A stretch of 64,000 nt of DNA from Apostichopus japonicus (GCF_037975245.1 NC_092575.1:22242841-22306840); one strand, 5' to 3'. Shown: positions 1 to 13,459, counted from the stretch's first letter. Made by a program: numbers and translations. The notes: generated from the letters alone by a model not told the origin.

Positions 1-1882
1 TCACACTGAGTAAACCGTTGCCCCACTCATGAACGTTGTCTATGGTGAAGCTATGGCAGGTCGCTCGGGTTTTACCGCTTTACCTCGCCTCCGTGAACAC
101 CTGTTATTCATTTCTGCCATGCGTGAGGAAACGACGGGAAGTTCTCCTGGCTCTGTAGGTTAGGACTATACACGTCTCGCCTCGGACGGATGAGTCTGAG
201 GTACTAGAACATGAATTAAGTTATCACTAAGTACGTTCCTATGACGATTCCCTCATTGAGTAGGTGTATTGCAATCGTGATGGAGAAGCGTGACACCTCT
301 CTTCCCTTCCTCTACATATGAATTGCCCCCAAATATACGACAGAAAAATGATCACTTGTTATTCAAACTGCAATAAACGTTTTTTGTTATTTATTAACCT
401 CAAAAGTGTATTTACTCAGTTAAACATTCAATTGTCTTACTAAACACTCCTCTGGAGTCCTCCTCCTGTCTGGAAATCATTTGAAGGCTGATGCAAGAAC
501 CACTCACAGAAAGTATTTTTTTGGTGTGAAAACGGCGGGAACAGAACTACAAGATCTAACAACTCTTTACGATTGTAGGCCTAATTATCAGAACACTGCG
601 TGTCAACTAATAACCAAACAGAAGACTATATAGATAACCCACTAATTAGTGTTCGCTATATTGATCACCCTGCACAATCGGTGCCGTTTCAAAATAAACA
701 CAATTGTTTGCGATATTATTAGCCCTATAGATGTTTCAAGGTTTTATTGCCTGTTTTACTTACGCACAATAAAAGTCAGCTTTACACTATAGCTAGTGCA
801 GCATCAGCCGAGTTGGGTATTATCAAGAGAACTTTTAAAATAGTTTTTAACAACGGAGCTAAATCTTTGTCATTTCTTGAAACGACCCGCTTGTTCTGTA
901 TGTATTCCGCTAGTCATGGACCATTGGATATAAGATAATGCGGATCTAATCCATGCATTGTGATCTTCATAATTAAGTTTATCTTTTGCCAAGGTTGATG
1001 TGGGATGCATTAAAAGGCATGTAGCCTATACTATATGACCTTATAGAAAACTCATGCATAGCGATAGTGCGATTCTGCCGAAATTCCGCCACCGTGTTTG
1101 AATGACTTGCAATTTAGCCATATTTCCTATGATTTGGCTGAAATTTCGTCAGTGGTTTGTGTGAGTTAAGTTTACATGCATGCGATCATATTTTATAAAT
1201 TTGAAGGTCATTTGAGGTCACGAGGGGTCATTTTCTGAAAACGTAAAAAAATGCTGCTCCTCCTAGGAGCGTTTGTCCAAATCTGCTGATATGTTGTGTA
1301 AATAACGTTTGAATGTTGGTGAACCAAATTTGTTCAGGAAAAATTATTTTTGTCGTCATGTGAGGGTCCAAAAACAGGGCCTTCTGTAGAGTTTTCAGTT
1401 ATGATGAAATGAAGGCTACAGATCATATGCAATTATCATGACATATTTTTTGCAACTTTTTAGTATTCATGACCAGTAGGCCTACATGTGTTTTGGTACG
1501 AGTAGCAAAATTTCTTCCATCTTAATTAATTCCCCGGTCATTTTGGGAAATAATTCCACACATGCATGGGAAAGCCGGTTTAGCTATAAAGTCTGCACAA
1601 ATTTCTCGTTTAAAGTAGATTTTCGTGTAGCTTTTGATCATTTTGGGATCATTGGGATCATTTTGGGATCTGTTCAATGAACTTAATCTTTGGATCTGTT
1701 CAATAACTTCACTAGCTTGATAAGTTAATTTTCATCTCAAAGTTCATGAAAATGTTTGCTAATTTCCCATTCCTTTTTGTCTAGTTAACATTTATGAAAT
1801 CGACCAAGTGTGCAATAGTGTCTGTGTGTGTTTCGAGCAGGGATGGGGTTGGGTATGTGGGGTGCATATAATTATGCGCAAC

Positions 1883-1945
1883 TCTGTGTGTGTGTGTTTA
1901 TTTGTATGCGTGTATGTGTGTATGTATGTGTGTATGTTTGCGTTT
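1883..1945. repeat. TG / TATG microsatellite
   Basis: Imperfect (TG)n merging into (TATG)n. It produces the spurious YVCMYVCM-type reading frame. Confidence 0.9.
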
Positions 1946-1954
1946 GTTTTGCTA

Positions 1955-2108
1955 TCTGACCGAGGACTTGAACAAAAGAATTTCAGGTCCTCGGTTGTGA
2001 TTTCTAAAGAATCACCACGTCCTCGGAAGAATTCTATTGTATGGGGTATTGTTAAAGTTAGGGTACGTGGATTTGAACAATGGAAAATACAATGGGGTCC
2101 TCGGTCTG
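1955..2108. mobile_element. fold-back (MITE-like) element with CCGAGGAC repeats
   Basis: The left end reads tctgaccgaggac and the right end is gtcctcggtctga, an imperfect terminal inverted repeat. Two more gtcctcgg copies lie inside, and gtgatttctaaagaatcac (about 1997-2015) is a near-perfect palindrome. The structure suggests a short non-autonomous DNA element. No target-site duplication is clear. Confidence 0.5.
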
Positions 2109-2904
2109 AATGAAACACAAACATGTGTGCGTGTGTGTGTGACGAAAGCTGACTCAGTCCTGCAGTGATCGTAGACTAAAGTTCATTTATAGTCAATACT
2201 TCTTATATTGAATTCTTCAAACGTAAACTTGATAAGTAAAGCATAAACTCAAATCAATCCCATCAATCCCCTTCGAGGCTGTCACTTACATTTGTTGACT
2301 CCGGCCCAGTGAACTTGACTATTATATTTGATCAACCAGACCATAAAACAGAAATAGTTTAAAAGATGAATTGTGCAATAAAATTGTCTATTTCAACTAA
2401 TATACATCCAGTCCAAAAAGAGAAACAAACTATGGCTTGTATAAGTCCAAAGGGTGATCGTAAAACGAGAGATAAACATTTGACCAACTATTGATACAAC
2501 GTAGCGGCGGTTAACTTTTTGGTCCTGGTTGGAAAATCCTAGTGTTTTTACATACTGACCAAGTTGAGTAGCTTCGCATGATTACGCGTTATGATATAAA
2601 ACTTATATACAGACGCGTGATGCTTTTAAAAAGCTCTATTGCATATAATAGGCCTAAGTACGCATTCGCATAGATGGAAATGGATAAAAAGGATGACGAA
2701 ACATTGAAAAATAGAGCATACATTTAGTTTGCTTTTGATATAACTTTGAATTTATATGACCAATCCATGCATGGGTACCCCTCTATTTGATTTTAGTACT
2801 TATATGTAGGTAGCTATGCAAAACCCTTTGGCTGTTCTTGATCTGCAAATTACTGAACATTTCATCGGGTGTCCTCGATGGGCACACCAAATGTCGTTCT
2901 TGAT

Positions 2905-3101
2905 CAGGGACGGTTTGGCATCTTGGCGGCGCCAAGTTGTCAAGTTTATATCTTTTTTAAAAGGCGCCGATGCCCTCCCGGTAAGTTGGTTTTGAAATGT
3001 GCTATAGTTTCGCCCGAGGCTCTAAACGCCACTCGTTCCAAAGTGTCGCCGGTTGAATCCGCACTAAGGGGTAGAGCAATTTTAGCCTCAGTCCGTCCCT
3101 G
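2905..3101. mobile_element. hAT-like MITE, 197 bp
   Basis: Terminal inverted repeat CAGGGACGG (2905-2913) / CCGTCCCTG (3093-3101). CAGGG-type ends are typical of hAT elements. Possible 8-bp target sites ttcttgat / ctcttttt match at only 5 of 8 positions. The interior is GC-richer than its surroundings and has two ggcgcc palindromes. It has no coding capacity. Confidence 0.5.
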
Positions 3102-5084
3102 CTCTTTTTTTCTACTAAACTAAACTATATGGAGAAGTTTTGTGTCTCTCACATTTTAATTTATATCACTTCATTTTCGATTTTTCGATTTTTTTTTTGT
3201 GGATTGAATTAACAAATTATTAATTCTTCCCGTAGGCCTACCTTGTCTTTAATAGTTAAATTATCAGAAGTTTGCAGACCCTGACCAGATATCTATTAAC
3301 ATGACTTCCGAATCGGCTAAGTGATTTAGAGGTAGAAATCTCAAAAGTGCGGTTATCAGCACAAACTTGCGTTTAGACCTAACTCTATACGTACTTTTAA
3401 ATACTTCTACAATCACCCCTCCCCCCCCCCCCAAAGCATGCACCATTTGACGTCTAAGCGTATAGTTACTTCTGGGGAGCACCCTCTCCCACCCCACACT
3501 ATACTATATACATGGAAATCGGCCTCATCCTCTGTATAATTCTGCATGGATCCACCCGATTTGGGTAAAGCATCGTCACTAAACATGTGTTTTTCTTTTA
3601 AAATAGTAACAAAACTCTATAGTCGATCCTTTGTTACTGCTTTTAACTTTTCTCAAGAATTAATTTTCATTGGTCTTATTTTAACTATTAATTGTAACTT
3701 TTATTCTAATAGGCAGGTTATACGGTTATCCGCGACAACCAATAAGCTTGTAATAAGTTCTGAGTTGTTATATTTCTTTCTTTCAGAGAAAATATTTTAC
3801 GTAGGCTCTATATTCCAACTAAAATAGAAATAGTAAATTGGGGTATTTATATAAAACCACGTATATAGTTTATGAAACATTTACTTTTCGAAAAGGCTGC
3901 GTTAGAAATCAACAAAACCAATTAACCTATTTAGATGAAGTTTTACGTTGGTCTTTTGTTACAGCAAAGGTTGACAAGAAGGGTTTCCAATGGTTACTGA
4001 AGTGTTTAGCCAAATTACTGCAAGCTATTGAGTATAGCTAAAGGTAAAATCTGTTGCTAGCAGCAACACAATATCTAGTCATTGTAAGTGATCTAGTAAT
4101 CTAATAATTAGTGATGTCTTCTATGAGTTGTAAAGGAACGAAAAACTGGTAATTGTTCACGGGCCTACACAAGTCTAGATTTGAGCGTAATTATGCCAAA
4201 GGCCAATACCTATTTACTAACCCTACAGGGGACCATCGCTCGCACCACTGGTTAGCTAGTTTAGTGCGCTTACCGTAAATAATACTCTTATCGAAACGTT
4301 GGCGGGGACTTCGTGGCGCTGTTTTTGCTCTCGATATGATTTTTTATGATACTCGTTGATACACGACCAACTTTGCTGGAAGAAAACGCGCGTTTCCGAA
4401 GAAATGTCTCTTTTGTAGAAAATATATAATTTAGACACATAAATGAAGAGTCTTCATTTTACCAACGACAATGTCCTGTTAGGCTTATACAATTAGATAG
4501 AGCAGGCAGAACTAGGTGTACCTATGCACATGCTATGTCTACTACCGATGCAAGATCTTAAAGTTGAATTCATCATCGAGAAGTTGGAAACTGTATACAT
4601 TTCGAGTACTGCTCAAAGGGAGAAAGGAGCCTGGAATGTTCCAGAATTATGAAAAAAAAAACAGTTCAATTTATCGGATATCCAATGTAAAGAACAATTT
4701 TTGTTTTTAACTTTCTGTAAAGTAAATGATAAGTATCTATAGTTGCGTGAGCATATGATTATACATAAAGGTGGTTACGAAGTTCGTACTACCCCCACCC
4801 CCCCCCCCCTCCAACATGATCGTTTTCTTAACGTGGACTTTTTGGTGGACACGAAAGTGGAATTTTTGTACCTTTGTTTTATCATAGGACTATTCTACTA
4901 AGCGGGCTATAACGAAATTGTATGCTTCCGGCACATTACCGTACTATTGAATGCTTGAACATTCGGTGAAAAAAAATGTACCCCTAACAACTTTGTATCG
5001 GAGGTTTGGTACTTCATTTCAAGTAGCCGTACTGACAGTGCAAGGCATAAATAATGACACACATGAAAATAAATGAAATTTTAA

Positions 5085-7823
5085 GAGGAAATCTGCCTCT
5101 TCTTTAATTATAACATTTTTTCCCTTGTTAATGTACAGTTATTTATATCACCCAGTTTATACAAATACTTTTGTGCTTTTAAGTGCAAAGACTTACAAAA
5201 TGAATCCAACTGGTTAAAAAAAAAAATAAAAAAAAAATGATAAATAAGTTTCTACAATATTTCTTTACAAACAAACACTACAAATTGAAATACCAACATA
5301 AGGTGAAGACTGTTGCTCTACTAACAAAGATTAGCTTTTTGCTTGCAATATATAACAAACAGCACCATATAAAACCAAGACATACATTGGACGTTAAAAC
5401 ACCAATAAAAAATGAAATGGCTCAAAAATAGCAATACCAATAAGTAACTGGCTATTTGGTCAAAAATAAATGAAAGAATAAAAAGAAGACATATTTACAA
5501 GATGGAAGCATTAGTATAGGCACTGCTGCCCCACATGGAATTGCTTAAAAAAGTTTAAAAAAAATTATTTTACCATTCTTGAAATATTAACTTTGTGTAC
5601 TGACTCAGAAAAGTACAATTGTAACTTAAAACCAACAAATGCTTCGGTCCATGTAAGTTTAAAATTTAAAATTCTGTCGACTTTCTGATCTGCTAACCTT
5701 CAAATTGACATTCAGGTTGAGATCAAATCAAATTTCAATCACAATACAGTTAAAGTTTTTTTTTTTTTAAATTTATAACTATTAAAAACTTAGCCATAAA
5801 ACTGGAATTAAAATACAAACATTTCTGAATTAAATTATTAACAAATTATAAATTATAACAATTTAGGACCATTCTTTCTATACTGCCAAAACATTTCAGG
5901 CACTTTGTTTAAAAAAAAAAACTACTACATGTTCAATGCATGGGGAAAAAAATCATAATGTAAAGGCATATTGTGAGTTATGTAGCACCTACATAGAAGC
6001 AGGATTAGTTGTCTTGACAAAAAAAACAAACCTTAATGTAGACAAAAATCTTGAACCAAACAAATCTGCATATTGAGTTTTTCAAATTTTATGATAATTA
6101 CACATTTAATATGTGCATAGTTATGACATATAGTCATATGTAAGTAGGAGATGTGGTCACTCCCTCGACTTGAAAATATTGGACAAGTTCAGTTTGGAAT
6201 GAACTTACTGAGCAAAAACAGGACAAAGATTTTGTATAAAAAGGAATACTTCTACTTTGTGAACGATTTACAGATAAAGAGGCAGGTGAAGAGAATGATT
6301 GATAAACTCATCCCATTCCAACCCAAACTACGGACGTCTTAACCGGAATTTCCAAATGTAATAAAAAAATGGAATATAAGGACAGGGTGGTGAATTGATA
6401 CCAACTTTATGCGCTCATTTTATAGATAATTAACTCATCAGTTCAAGGAGGATAATGAAAACAAAAGATGATGCCAGATAATTTCCCATGCTTACAAAAT
6501 GGTGGATAGCTGCTAAGAAAGGGAATGAATCTCACTCTATCCCCCCAAAAATATCCAATCTTTACTCAAACGAGGGCAGTCTACAGTAACAATGTACATG
6601 GATTTGTCTGACTTTACACCATGAAGGTGAACACGACAGAAAAATGAAGACATCTATGTTCATGGCATTGAAACTGACTACTTTGGGAATACTACTAAAA
6701 ACCTTTGAAACATAAAAATATAATCTATTACAAAAATTCAAATGCATTTTTTCATAAACAAAGCACACGCTTTTCTCTTGAATACAGTAAAAAGTTTGCA
6801 AAAATCAGCCTCTCTCTCTTTCTCATGCAAGAAATGATCTAAAATACCCTGTTTATCAGAGAATAAGATGTACTGATGGAATAAATTTATTCATTCATAA
6901 GGGTATTAAACTAGAGTGGCTGAGTTATACCCTAAGCACACTAAGCTGAAGTAGCTGTGATACATGAATAACAGCATCGGTGGAATACATGGATTTTGAA
7001 AGGTTAAGATAAATAAAATGTTCCAGCTCAAAGAGACAATCCATCTATAAAGTTTAAGACTTTCCTAGGAATAGTACTTTCTCTTGCTGGGCTGTTGGTA
7101 TAAAAGGGAAAGGGCTGGGAAGGGGGAGGAAGAACAGGGGAAGGGGAAAGGAGACAAATGGTGAAGCATGTGTCATGAGCAAATGTCTTAGTATTGCCCA
7201 TCACTTTAGGAAGGGGTAGGGAAGGGGGTATAGGCCATAGATAAGACTGTTACTTGGCCTCAAATCCATCAAAATGATGTCAGAGTTAGTAATCTGAGAA
7301 ACAGCTTTAATATGCAGCTAAACAGTAATCGGTGGTAACCATGACAACTCTCGGCTGACCTTGCTTTCAGAAGACGATAGCTTTTCCCAGACTAGCTACA
7401 AGATATCTTATAATTGGTGGAAATATGACCATTTAATGGAATCTACACAGAAAATGATTGATCGATATCGAATGAAGATGTTACTTATATTTAACTGACC
7501 CTTATATTTAACTGACATCAAAGTTGACTTATAATAATGTCATCATAAACTACCATGTAAATCTTTAAAGGGGATTAATAAAAAATAAAAATAATACAAC
7601 TTGAGGATTCTTTAATTTATCATTTTTAAGACTGTGACAATTACAAGCAATTACTTACGATAGAAATTTACGATGATGAGGTAACCTCTTCTCAATGGCT
7701 TAACTGGGTAAGATACTTTACGAGATATAAAGGTTATTATTTTTGATTGAGTGTTTGTCACTTTGGGTTGAACATGTCTCTAAAATATTTGAACAACAAC
7801 ATTCCTCCTAGAAACACATCTTT
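5085..7823 (-). other. probable 3' UTR of the TTC28-like gene
   Basis: The sequence from the stop codon down to about 5085 is AT-rich and non-coding on both strands. On the minus strand an ATTAAA variant poly(A) signal lies at 5103-5108. A GU-rich stretch (catgtgtgtcatt) at about 5050-5065 sits where a downstream element is expected. An AATAAA at 6886-6891 could serve a shorter form. C/U-rich tracts (7088-7153 and 7209-7235 read on the minus strand) would lie in the mRNA. The end point is inferred. Confidence 0.4.
5103..5108 (-). promoter_or_regulatory. candidate poly(A) signal ATTAAA
   Basis: Minus-strand ATTAAA with a GU/U-rich stretch 35-50 nt downstream (lower coordinates). It is the best candidate 3' end, but RNA data would be needed to settle it. 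Confidence 0.35.
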
Positions 7824-9916
7824 TTAACATTCTGATTTCTGGTAGACCTTTGACCCTAAGATTTTCTTCCTATTATCTCCTTTGCTTGGTACCTGATTGT
7901 TTCCTGGTGGGTATATTCCATCCCTGACACCCCTGTAGCCCCCATTGACCATTCCCTTGTGGCTGGGAACATCCCCTGTGGATGTGCTAGAACCGGTACT
8001 GGAGAGAGATGGATTGCGCTGAAATCTCACGCCGTTCTGCTGGTTAGGACGGCCGGCCGGGTTGAGAGGCAAATGATTTGAGATGTGTCCATTCATCTTT
8101 GGCATTTCCCCTCCCGAACTCTCCATCGAGGAGGTAGGAGAATACCAAGACGGGCGTGGCAGCTGCTTCTGGAGGTCCTTCCTCTGGGCTTGACTAGTCG
8201 GCACATGGATGACACTCACTAAGGAGGATGCTGACGAATACACACTGCTGTTAGTACTCTGGGCGCTCTGAGGTCTCCCAAAGTCTTTGAATGTCTGTGT
8301 GGCTTTCAATGGTGTCTGGTCGGACGCTATTGGACCGTTGACTGTCTTCCTGCCATGCATTGTCTGTTCATATGATGGCAAGGCTTTCTTGCTGGGACTA
8401 TCTGTCTGTTGGGTTATATGGTCTGCACTGGATAGACTGGTGCCACTCTCCGACGAGGATATACGTTGATGGTTCATGGACTGATGGTTGAGGGCGCCAT
8501 TGATATTTGGGGTGGCTTTCACCACTAATAGTGATGCTACTCCATCTTGAGGACTCAGGTTCACTTTAAGCCCTTCGTCTTCCCTCGAACCTTTCTGAGA
8601 GTTTCCAACGAAGTAAGCCAATCTGGGAGGCTTTGCTTTAATGGGTGGGGGTACTTTATGTCCGATGGGTTTATTGGTTTCTTCCATGATGGTCTTGGGA
8701 TGAGTCTTAACCACTTCCGTTCCTCCCCTATCCGTCGTCGACGATGACCTTGTGTCATTCACGACGTCTGGTGCAGGTGACTGACTCTGTTTGACCGCCA
8801 TTTTCTGCTGCATCTTCTGGACGGCATTCATGTGAGTCATGGTATCCTGGAGAACCTTCATGGCGATGGCTTCGTGGGGCGACTCCTTCCCAGAAGACTC
8901 CGAAGTGGTCTGACTCAACCTCCTCGGTCCCGAGGTGTAACCGTCTAACGAGCTCTGTCGCGAGTTTGGTTTGGACCCTTGGTACGTCGCCCTCACTACC
9001 TGTCCATCCCTTGTCACTGGACTGGTTCTCGCACTGGGGCTGAGTCTGGCGCTGGGACTCAGTCTGGACAGTGGGCTCCCTTGAGATCCCGAGCTGTTCC
9101 TCGAGAGAGGGTGCCCCAGCGAGGGACTCGTTCTCCTCTTGCCCGGAGAATAAGGAAAGAAGACCTCGCTAGATGTACTGGATATGTTGGAGCCGGTCCT
9201 GCCCCGGAAGACGAGGTTTCTGAGGTCGTTGGTGGTCAGCTCTAGACTGGACGCTGAGCTGATATTGGAAGGATAACTGCTGTAATCGGATTCCTCCACG
9301 AATCCGGGATTTGTCACGCCAAGATACTGACCCTGTCTATCGACCACGAGGTTCTCTCGGGAGGAGCCGATGGGACTGTCCTGGCTACCGTGCGGTGAAC
9401 TCTTTCCGTTCCACGAGAAGGTGAGCCTTCTCCTCCTTTCTTCGGTTGGACTCTTGATTCCAGTCAGAGTGTTCTCCACTAATGTTTCGTCAGCCGATGC
9501 ATTAAGCCTCGGAGAATTCCTCAGATTCTGGGGAAGATCTCGATTCTGAGCACCGCCTCTGGAAACCGGACCAGGAGAGGAAGTCACCGGGGAGAAATCA
9601 AGGTTTTCGGAGACCGATGTGTCTGCCTGGAATGTCACGTGAGGTTGCGATTTATCAGTGCTCTTCGGAGTCGAGGCGTTGGCGTTTCTGTTGAAAGACT
9701 TTCTTCCTTCCTTCACGCTCTTGACGATGGATCGTGAGATTTTATTTTCCAGAGATGCTCCGACGTTGCCTCTCAGAGAATGACTGGATATGATTGAGGA
9801 TGCTGACATCGCAGAGAGGGACATCCCAGAGAAGGATGTCCCCGAATGAGAGGAAGAAAGGCTCTCCATGGAGGAGAACTGTTCCAATTGGAGAGGCTTT
9901 GGCGTTTCAGATGGAT
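7824..9916 (-). CDS. TTC28: TTC28-like last coding exon: Ser/Pro-rich C-terminal tail and stop
   Basis: 2093 nt. It follows gcttttgatttcag; stop TAA occupies 7824-7826. It encodes about 696 residues. The start, PKPLQLEQFSSMESLSSSHS, resembles the LSLDSSSSLESL opening of the vertebrate tail. The rest is low-complexity Ser, Pro, Gln and Asn, probably disordered, with repeated SP sites and an internal duplication reading RLSPSARLSPSAR. A segment near HEAIAMKVLQDTMTHMNAVQ looks like a short helix conserved with vertebrates (LAQKILEETQSHL type). The end, KVYQKSEC, recalls the vertebrate SSKC terminus. An ATG at 9930-9932 lies upstream of the acceptor and is intronic. Confidence 0.94.
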
Positions 9917-12900
9917 CTGAAATCAAAAGCATAAAATATATACCATCATTTCTGTGAAATTGGTATTTTTAGTCAATGAAGTCTGTTGAAATGAGAAAGG
10001 TGAAAATTTTGTATCTTTTCAGTCTGCTCATCAATTCTTCCTTCTTTTACAGCGTTTTCCAATCTGGTATGTAACTTTGTACTCAGTTTCACCTGGATCA
10101 AGCCCCCATGCATATTCATATGTAATTGGACACCCCCGTCCTCCACACCACCCACCCACCCTCGTTCTGGCTAAGTGATCGTTTACGGCTGTATAGTTGT
10201 TTCTAATTATTGAATTCTTAACCATTTAATGCAATTTGAATAATTTTAGCAATTCCATCAGCTGTTTAAAATCTGCTCTGTTAAGTAAGCAAAGGAGTTT
10301 CAAACATTAAAATTTCAAATATGAGTTAAAAAAAAAAAAACTTACCAAAGATGGACATGAGAGCAACGACAGTGTAGCTAATGGTTCGTCTGCTGATGGT
10401 TTTGCTGGTAATCAACTGAACCTCTTCTTTACCCACATCAATCAAGTCAAAACCTTGAGCAACAAAATTAAAGTAAATTCCAATTAGGGTAATTGCTAAT
10501 TTAACGAAGAACTTTCCAAGGTAAGAGAACATAGGTATCAAAGCCACATGAAAGAGATTTTAAAAGAAAGTGAGATTTGAATATCTTTTGCCTTTCTCTG
10601 GCTTCCTATCTATGTTCCCTCTCCACCATAATGTTGTCTCCACCCCCCCCCCCTTCCCATAACCACTCCACCACCACAGCAGTGAGAACGTTACACAAAA
10701 TTGCATATCAAACTCTTCACAATTGAGAAATTTTGCAATAAAGAAAATTGTGATCTAAACTTTGTTATGAACAATTCTCTCTGAATTTATAGAGATCAAT
10801 TTAATCTGAACAGATGAACCAAAAATTGAAGGAACACAACATTGTTCCTAAAATACCAAAGGACACTTTGGCATATGTTTATTAATTCAACTATTCATTT
10901 CTGAACAATTTTTATTCTTTAAAAAAGTCTTTCTTTTCTTCGGCACAAGAGTCCCACCATTCTTCTCAAATCTCTCATGAAAATTACGCGGAACTTTTTT
11001 ACCCCAGATGACACTGGTTCAAAATCACATTCAAAAGTCACATCCCTAACTTGATTCATTCTTTCATCTTTCATTGGCATGGTGGCCAATTGGCTAAGGC
11101 ATCTGACTCGTGATCCAAGGATTGTTGGTTTGATTCCTGCCTATTTCATTACGTTGTGTCCTTGGGCAAGGTGCTTTTTCTCACTTGCCTCTCTCCACCC
11201 AGGGGTTTAATGGGTACCTGTGAGGTAACTTGTCACTACCTGGCGCAGTATTTAACTGCTGCCGACTGGAGGGATTGTCTCTGGGACAGGTTATCATCGA
11301 CCAGGGGTAATATAACGTCTGTAAAGCGCTTTGAGACCTATCGCTGGTATAAAGCCCTATATAAAAAGCAAATATTTTAAAATACATTTCTGGTTTAAAA
11401 TTTTATTGACCAGGTGATATAATTTCCTCAGGAAAGAACGACTAGTAGACATACCGAGAGACGCTAATAGTTCATGACATCCGGGTGACCTCCATAGCTC
11501 CACATTAACCGGTACTTGAATGTTATTGTTACCTTCACGACTGTAATGAGTTACCACATGCTGAAGCTACCAAAAAAAAAAGAGAACAAAACAATGATAA
11601 AAATCGTCGAAAAGACAAAAATGATAATCAAGGTTTATCTGTGTACAAGTTTGACAATACTTGATAAGAGCATTAGAATCTGATGTTATGCATGAGCCAC
11701 AATCCATATGCATGTGGCCAATATAAACCACAGATCCACTCCTAAATATCCATTGGAAATTTCTTCTTTTTTTTTGTTTGTTCCTGAAGGATAATTATGC
11801 AAAGATATTGCTTTCTTCTGTCAATGGAAATTAAGTAATTTCCTTCCTAAATGTTCCCTTAAATTAAAGCCAACAATAATGTGTCAAATGTCATTAAATA
11901 TTCAAGCAGTAGGATGCATTTCATGAACATACGTAACCATAAAACAACTGTCTCGTAAAGCTAAAGATGTAAAATATGCTAAATGGTAACTCTTTGCTAT
12001 TGCAGCAGCATTCCAGTATGATTCAAAGTCTAACAATTAAAGCAAAGTTCATAGGGCAGGATCATGCAACATAAAGTAGTATTTGTGGTTAATGCTGGTA
12101 AAGTTTTCATATAATTTGATAACAAACTTCCAAGATTCATTGACTCCACTGGTCAAGTTTTCCCTTTCAAAAATAATTTAACAAAATGTGAAACTCTTCT
12201 TTTTTTTTGCATTGGTTTAAAAATGTTGCTGTCTGGGAAGGGGAGGGGGGGGTGGGAGACATATATTCAAGAGCAAATTTTTAAACACCATTAACTGGTT
12301 ACTCATCAATGAATATTAATTCTGTGAACAAGTCTAAGAAAGTCAAAGGGTCAAAGTTTGATACAATTATCTTCGGTCAAAATGGATGAAACAAAATGCT
12401 AAATATCGAAAATACTGCCAACCTATGAGGTTGATTTAAAACAGAACCCTTAAACTCTTCTGCAGCATTTCACACAACTACCTGACTCAAAATAATATGT
12501 AACTTCAGACACATGAAAATTTCTGCAGTCTTACCAAATTCAAGTTCAAACTCCTACTTTGGCCCCCTAGCCTGCTTCATGATCTTTCATTTATCAGTAA
12601 AAAAAAATAGTGAAGGAATTAATTCCGTTGAAGGGAAGGAAATTACCTAGAGAGTCACAGATCACCTAGATATGCAGCAACACACATTACTCATTCAGGC
12701 AAAGGGCGATCCAAATCTTTACTATCTTTTCATTAACCACGAATAAATGCAAATGCTCTGCTAGTTCTCCTTTTGAACAAATCTCTTCTGTATTATAACT
12801 GATTCATGTTGTGTTATGAGAGAGCCCAATGCCAAAAGGACAGTAACAATTGGACTTTCTTATCTTAGTTTTTTATCAGGAATTACGTCAAAAACTATCC

Positions 12901-13362
12901 AGGGACTGCATAGCCTCAACAAATGTTCTTATTTTATTCCTTTGTCGTTATCCATGTATCAGTGCATTAGGGAGTAGAAATTACGTTGAATATCGTATGT
13001 ACGCAGACCTTCCAGCTCGTATGCATATTTACCATAAATCATGATGACTGCATGCAGAACTTCTTGCTAAACTTATTAGAAATCACACACTCACACACAC
13101 AGGAACATAAACAGAAAAAATACTTCTAGAATAATTTTTATCCAAAGCAAGCGATGATGCAACACGATCTCAAAAATTTCAATTTTAAAAAGAAAGAAAA
13201 AGGAGATGTTAATAACAAATCATATCAGAACAAATGGATGTAAAACTTATGACTAATATGTTAGCAGAATTTATTTACCACTAACTTGTCATACCAAGAG
13301 AAAAGAAGAAGTCATGCTTTCCTTCATCTTCTGATTACGACATACATTTTCTCAGCGTATGG

Positions 13363-13459
<97 letters not shown>

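Larger units (their letters stand above)
1..5084. other. intergenic sequence beyond the gene's 3' end
   Basis: No coding region is supported. The first 310 bases are less AT-rich than the rest but contain no long ORF. The segment holds a TG/TATG microsatellite (about 1883-1945), a fold-back element (1955-2108), a hAT-like MITE (2905-3101), a 12-base C run (3421-3432) and four copies of TAGGCCTA between 575 and 3241. The ORFs of 60-100 codons here are unremarkable. Confidence 0.6.

Noticed and set aside
1-310. GC-richer start of the window as an exon or CpG-rich promoter
   Set aside because: No long open frame, no splice-site arrangement and no recognisable protein.
1201-1250. Copy of the DR1-bearing 145-bp repeat in reverse orientation (aaggtcatttgaggtca)
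   Set aside because: Only about 20 bp resemble the array unit, and the flanks do not align.
4256-4438. 60-codon minus-strand ORF and similar short frames outside the exons
   Set aside because: Length is within random expectation and no family is recognised.
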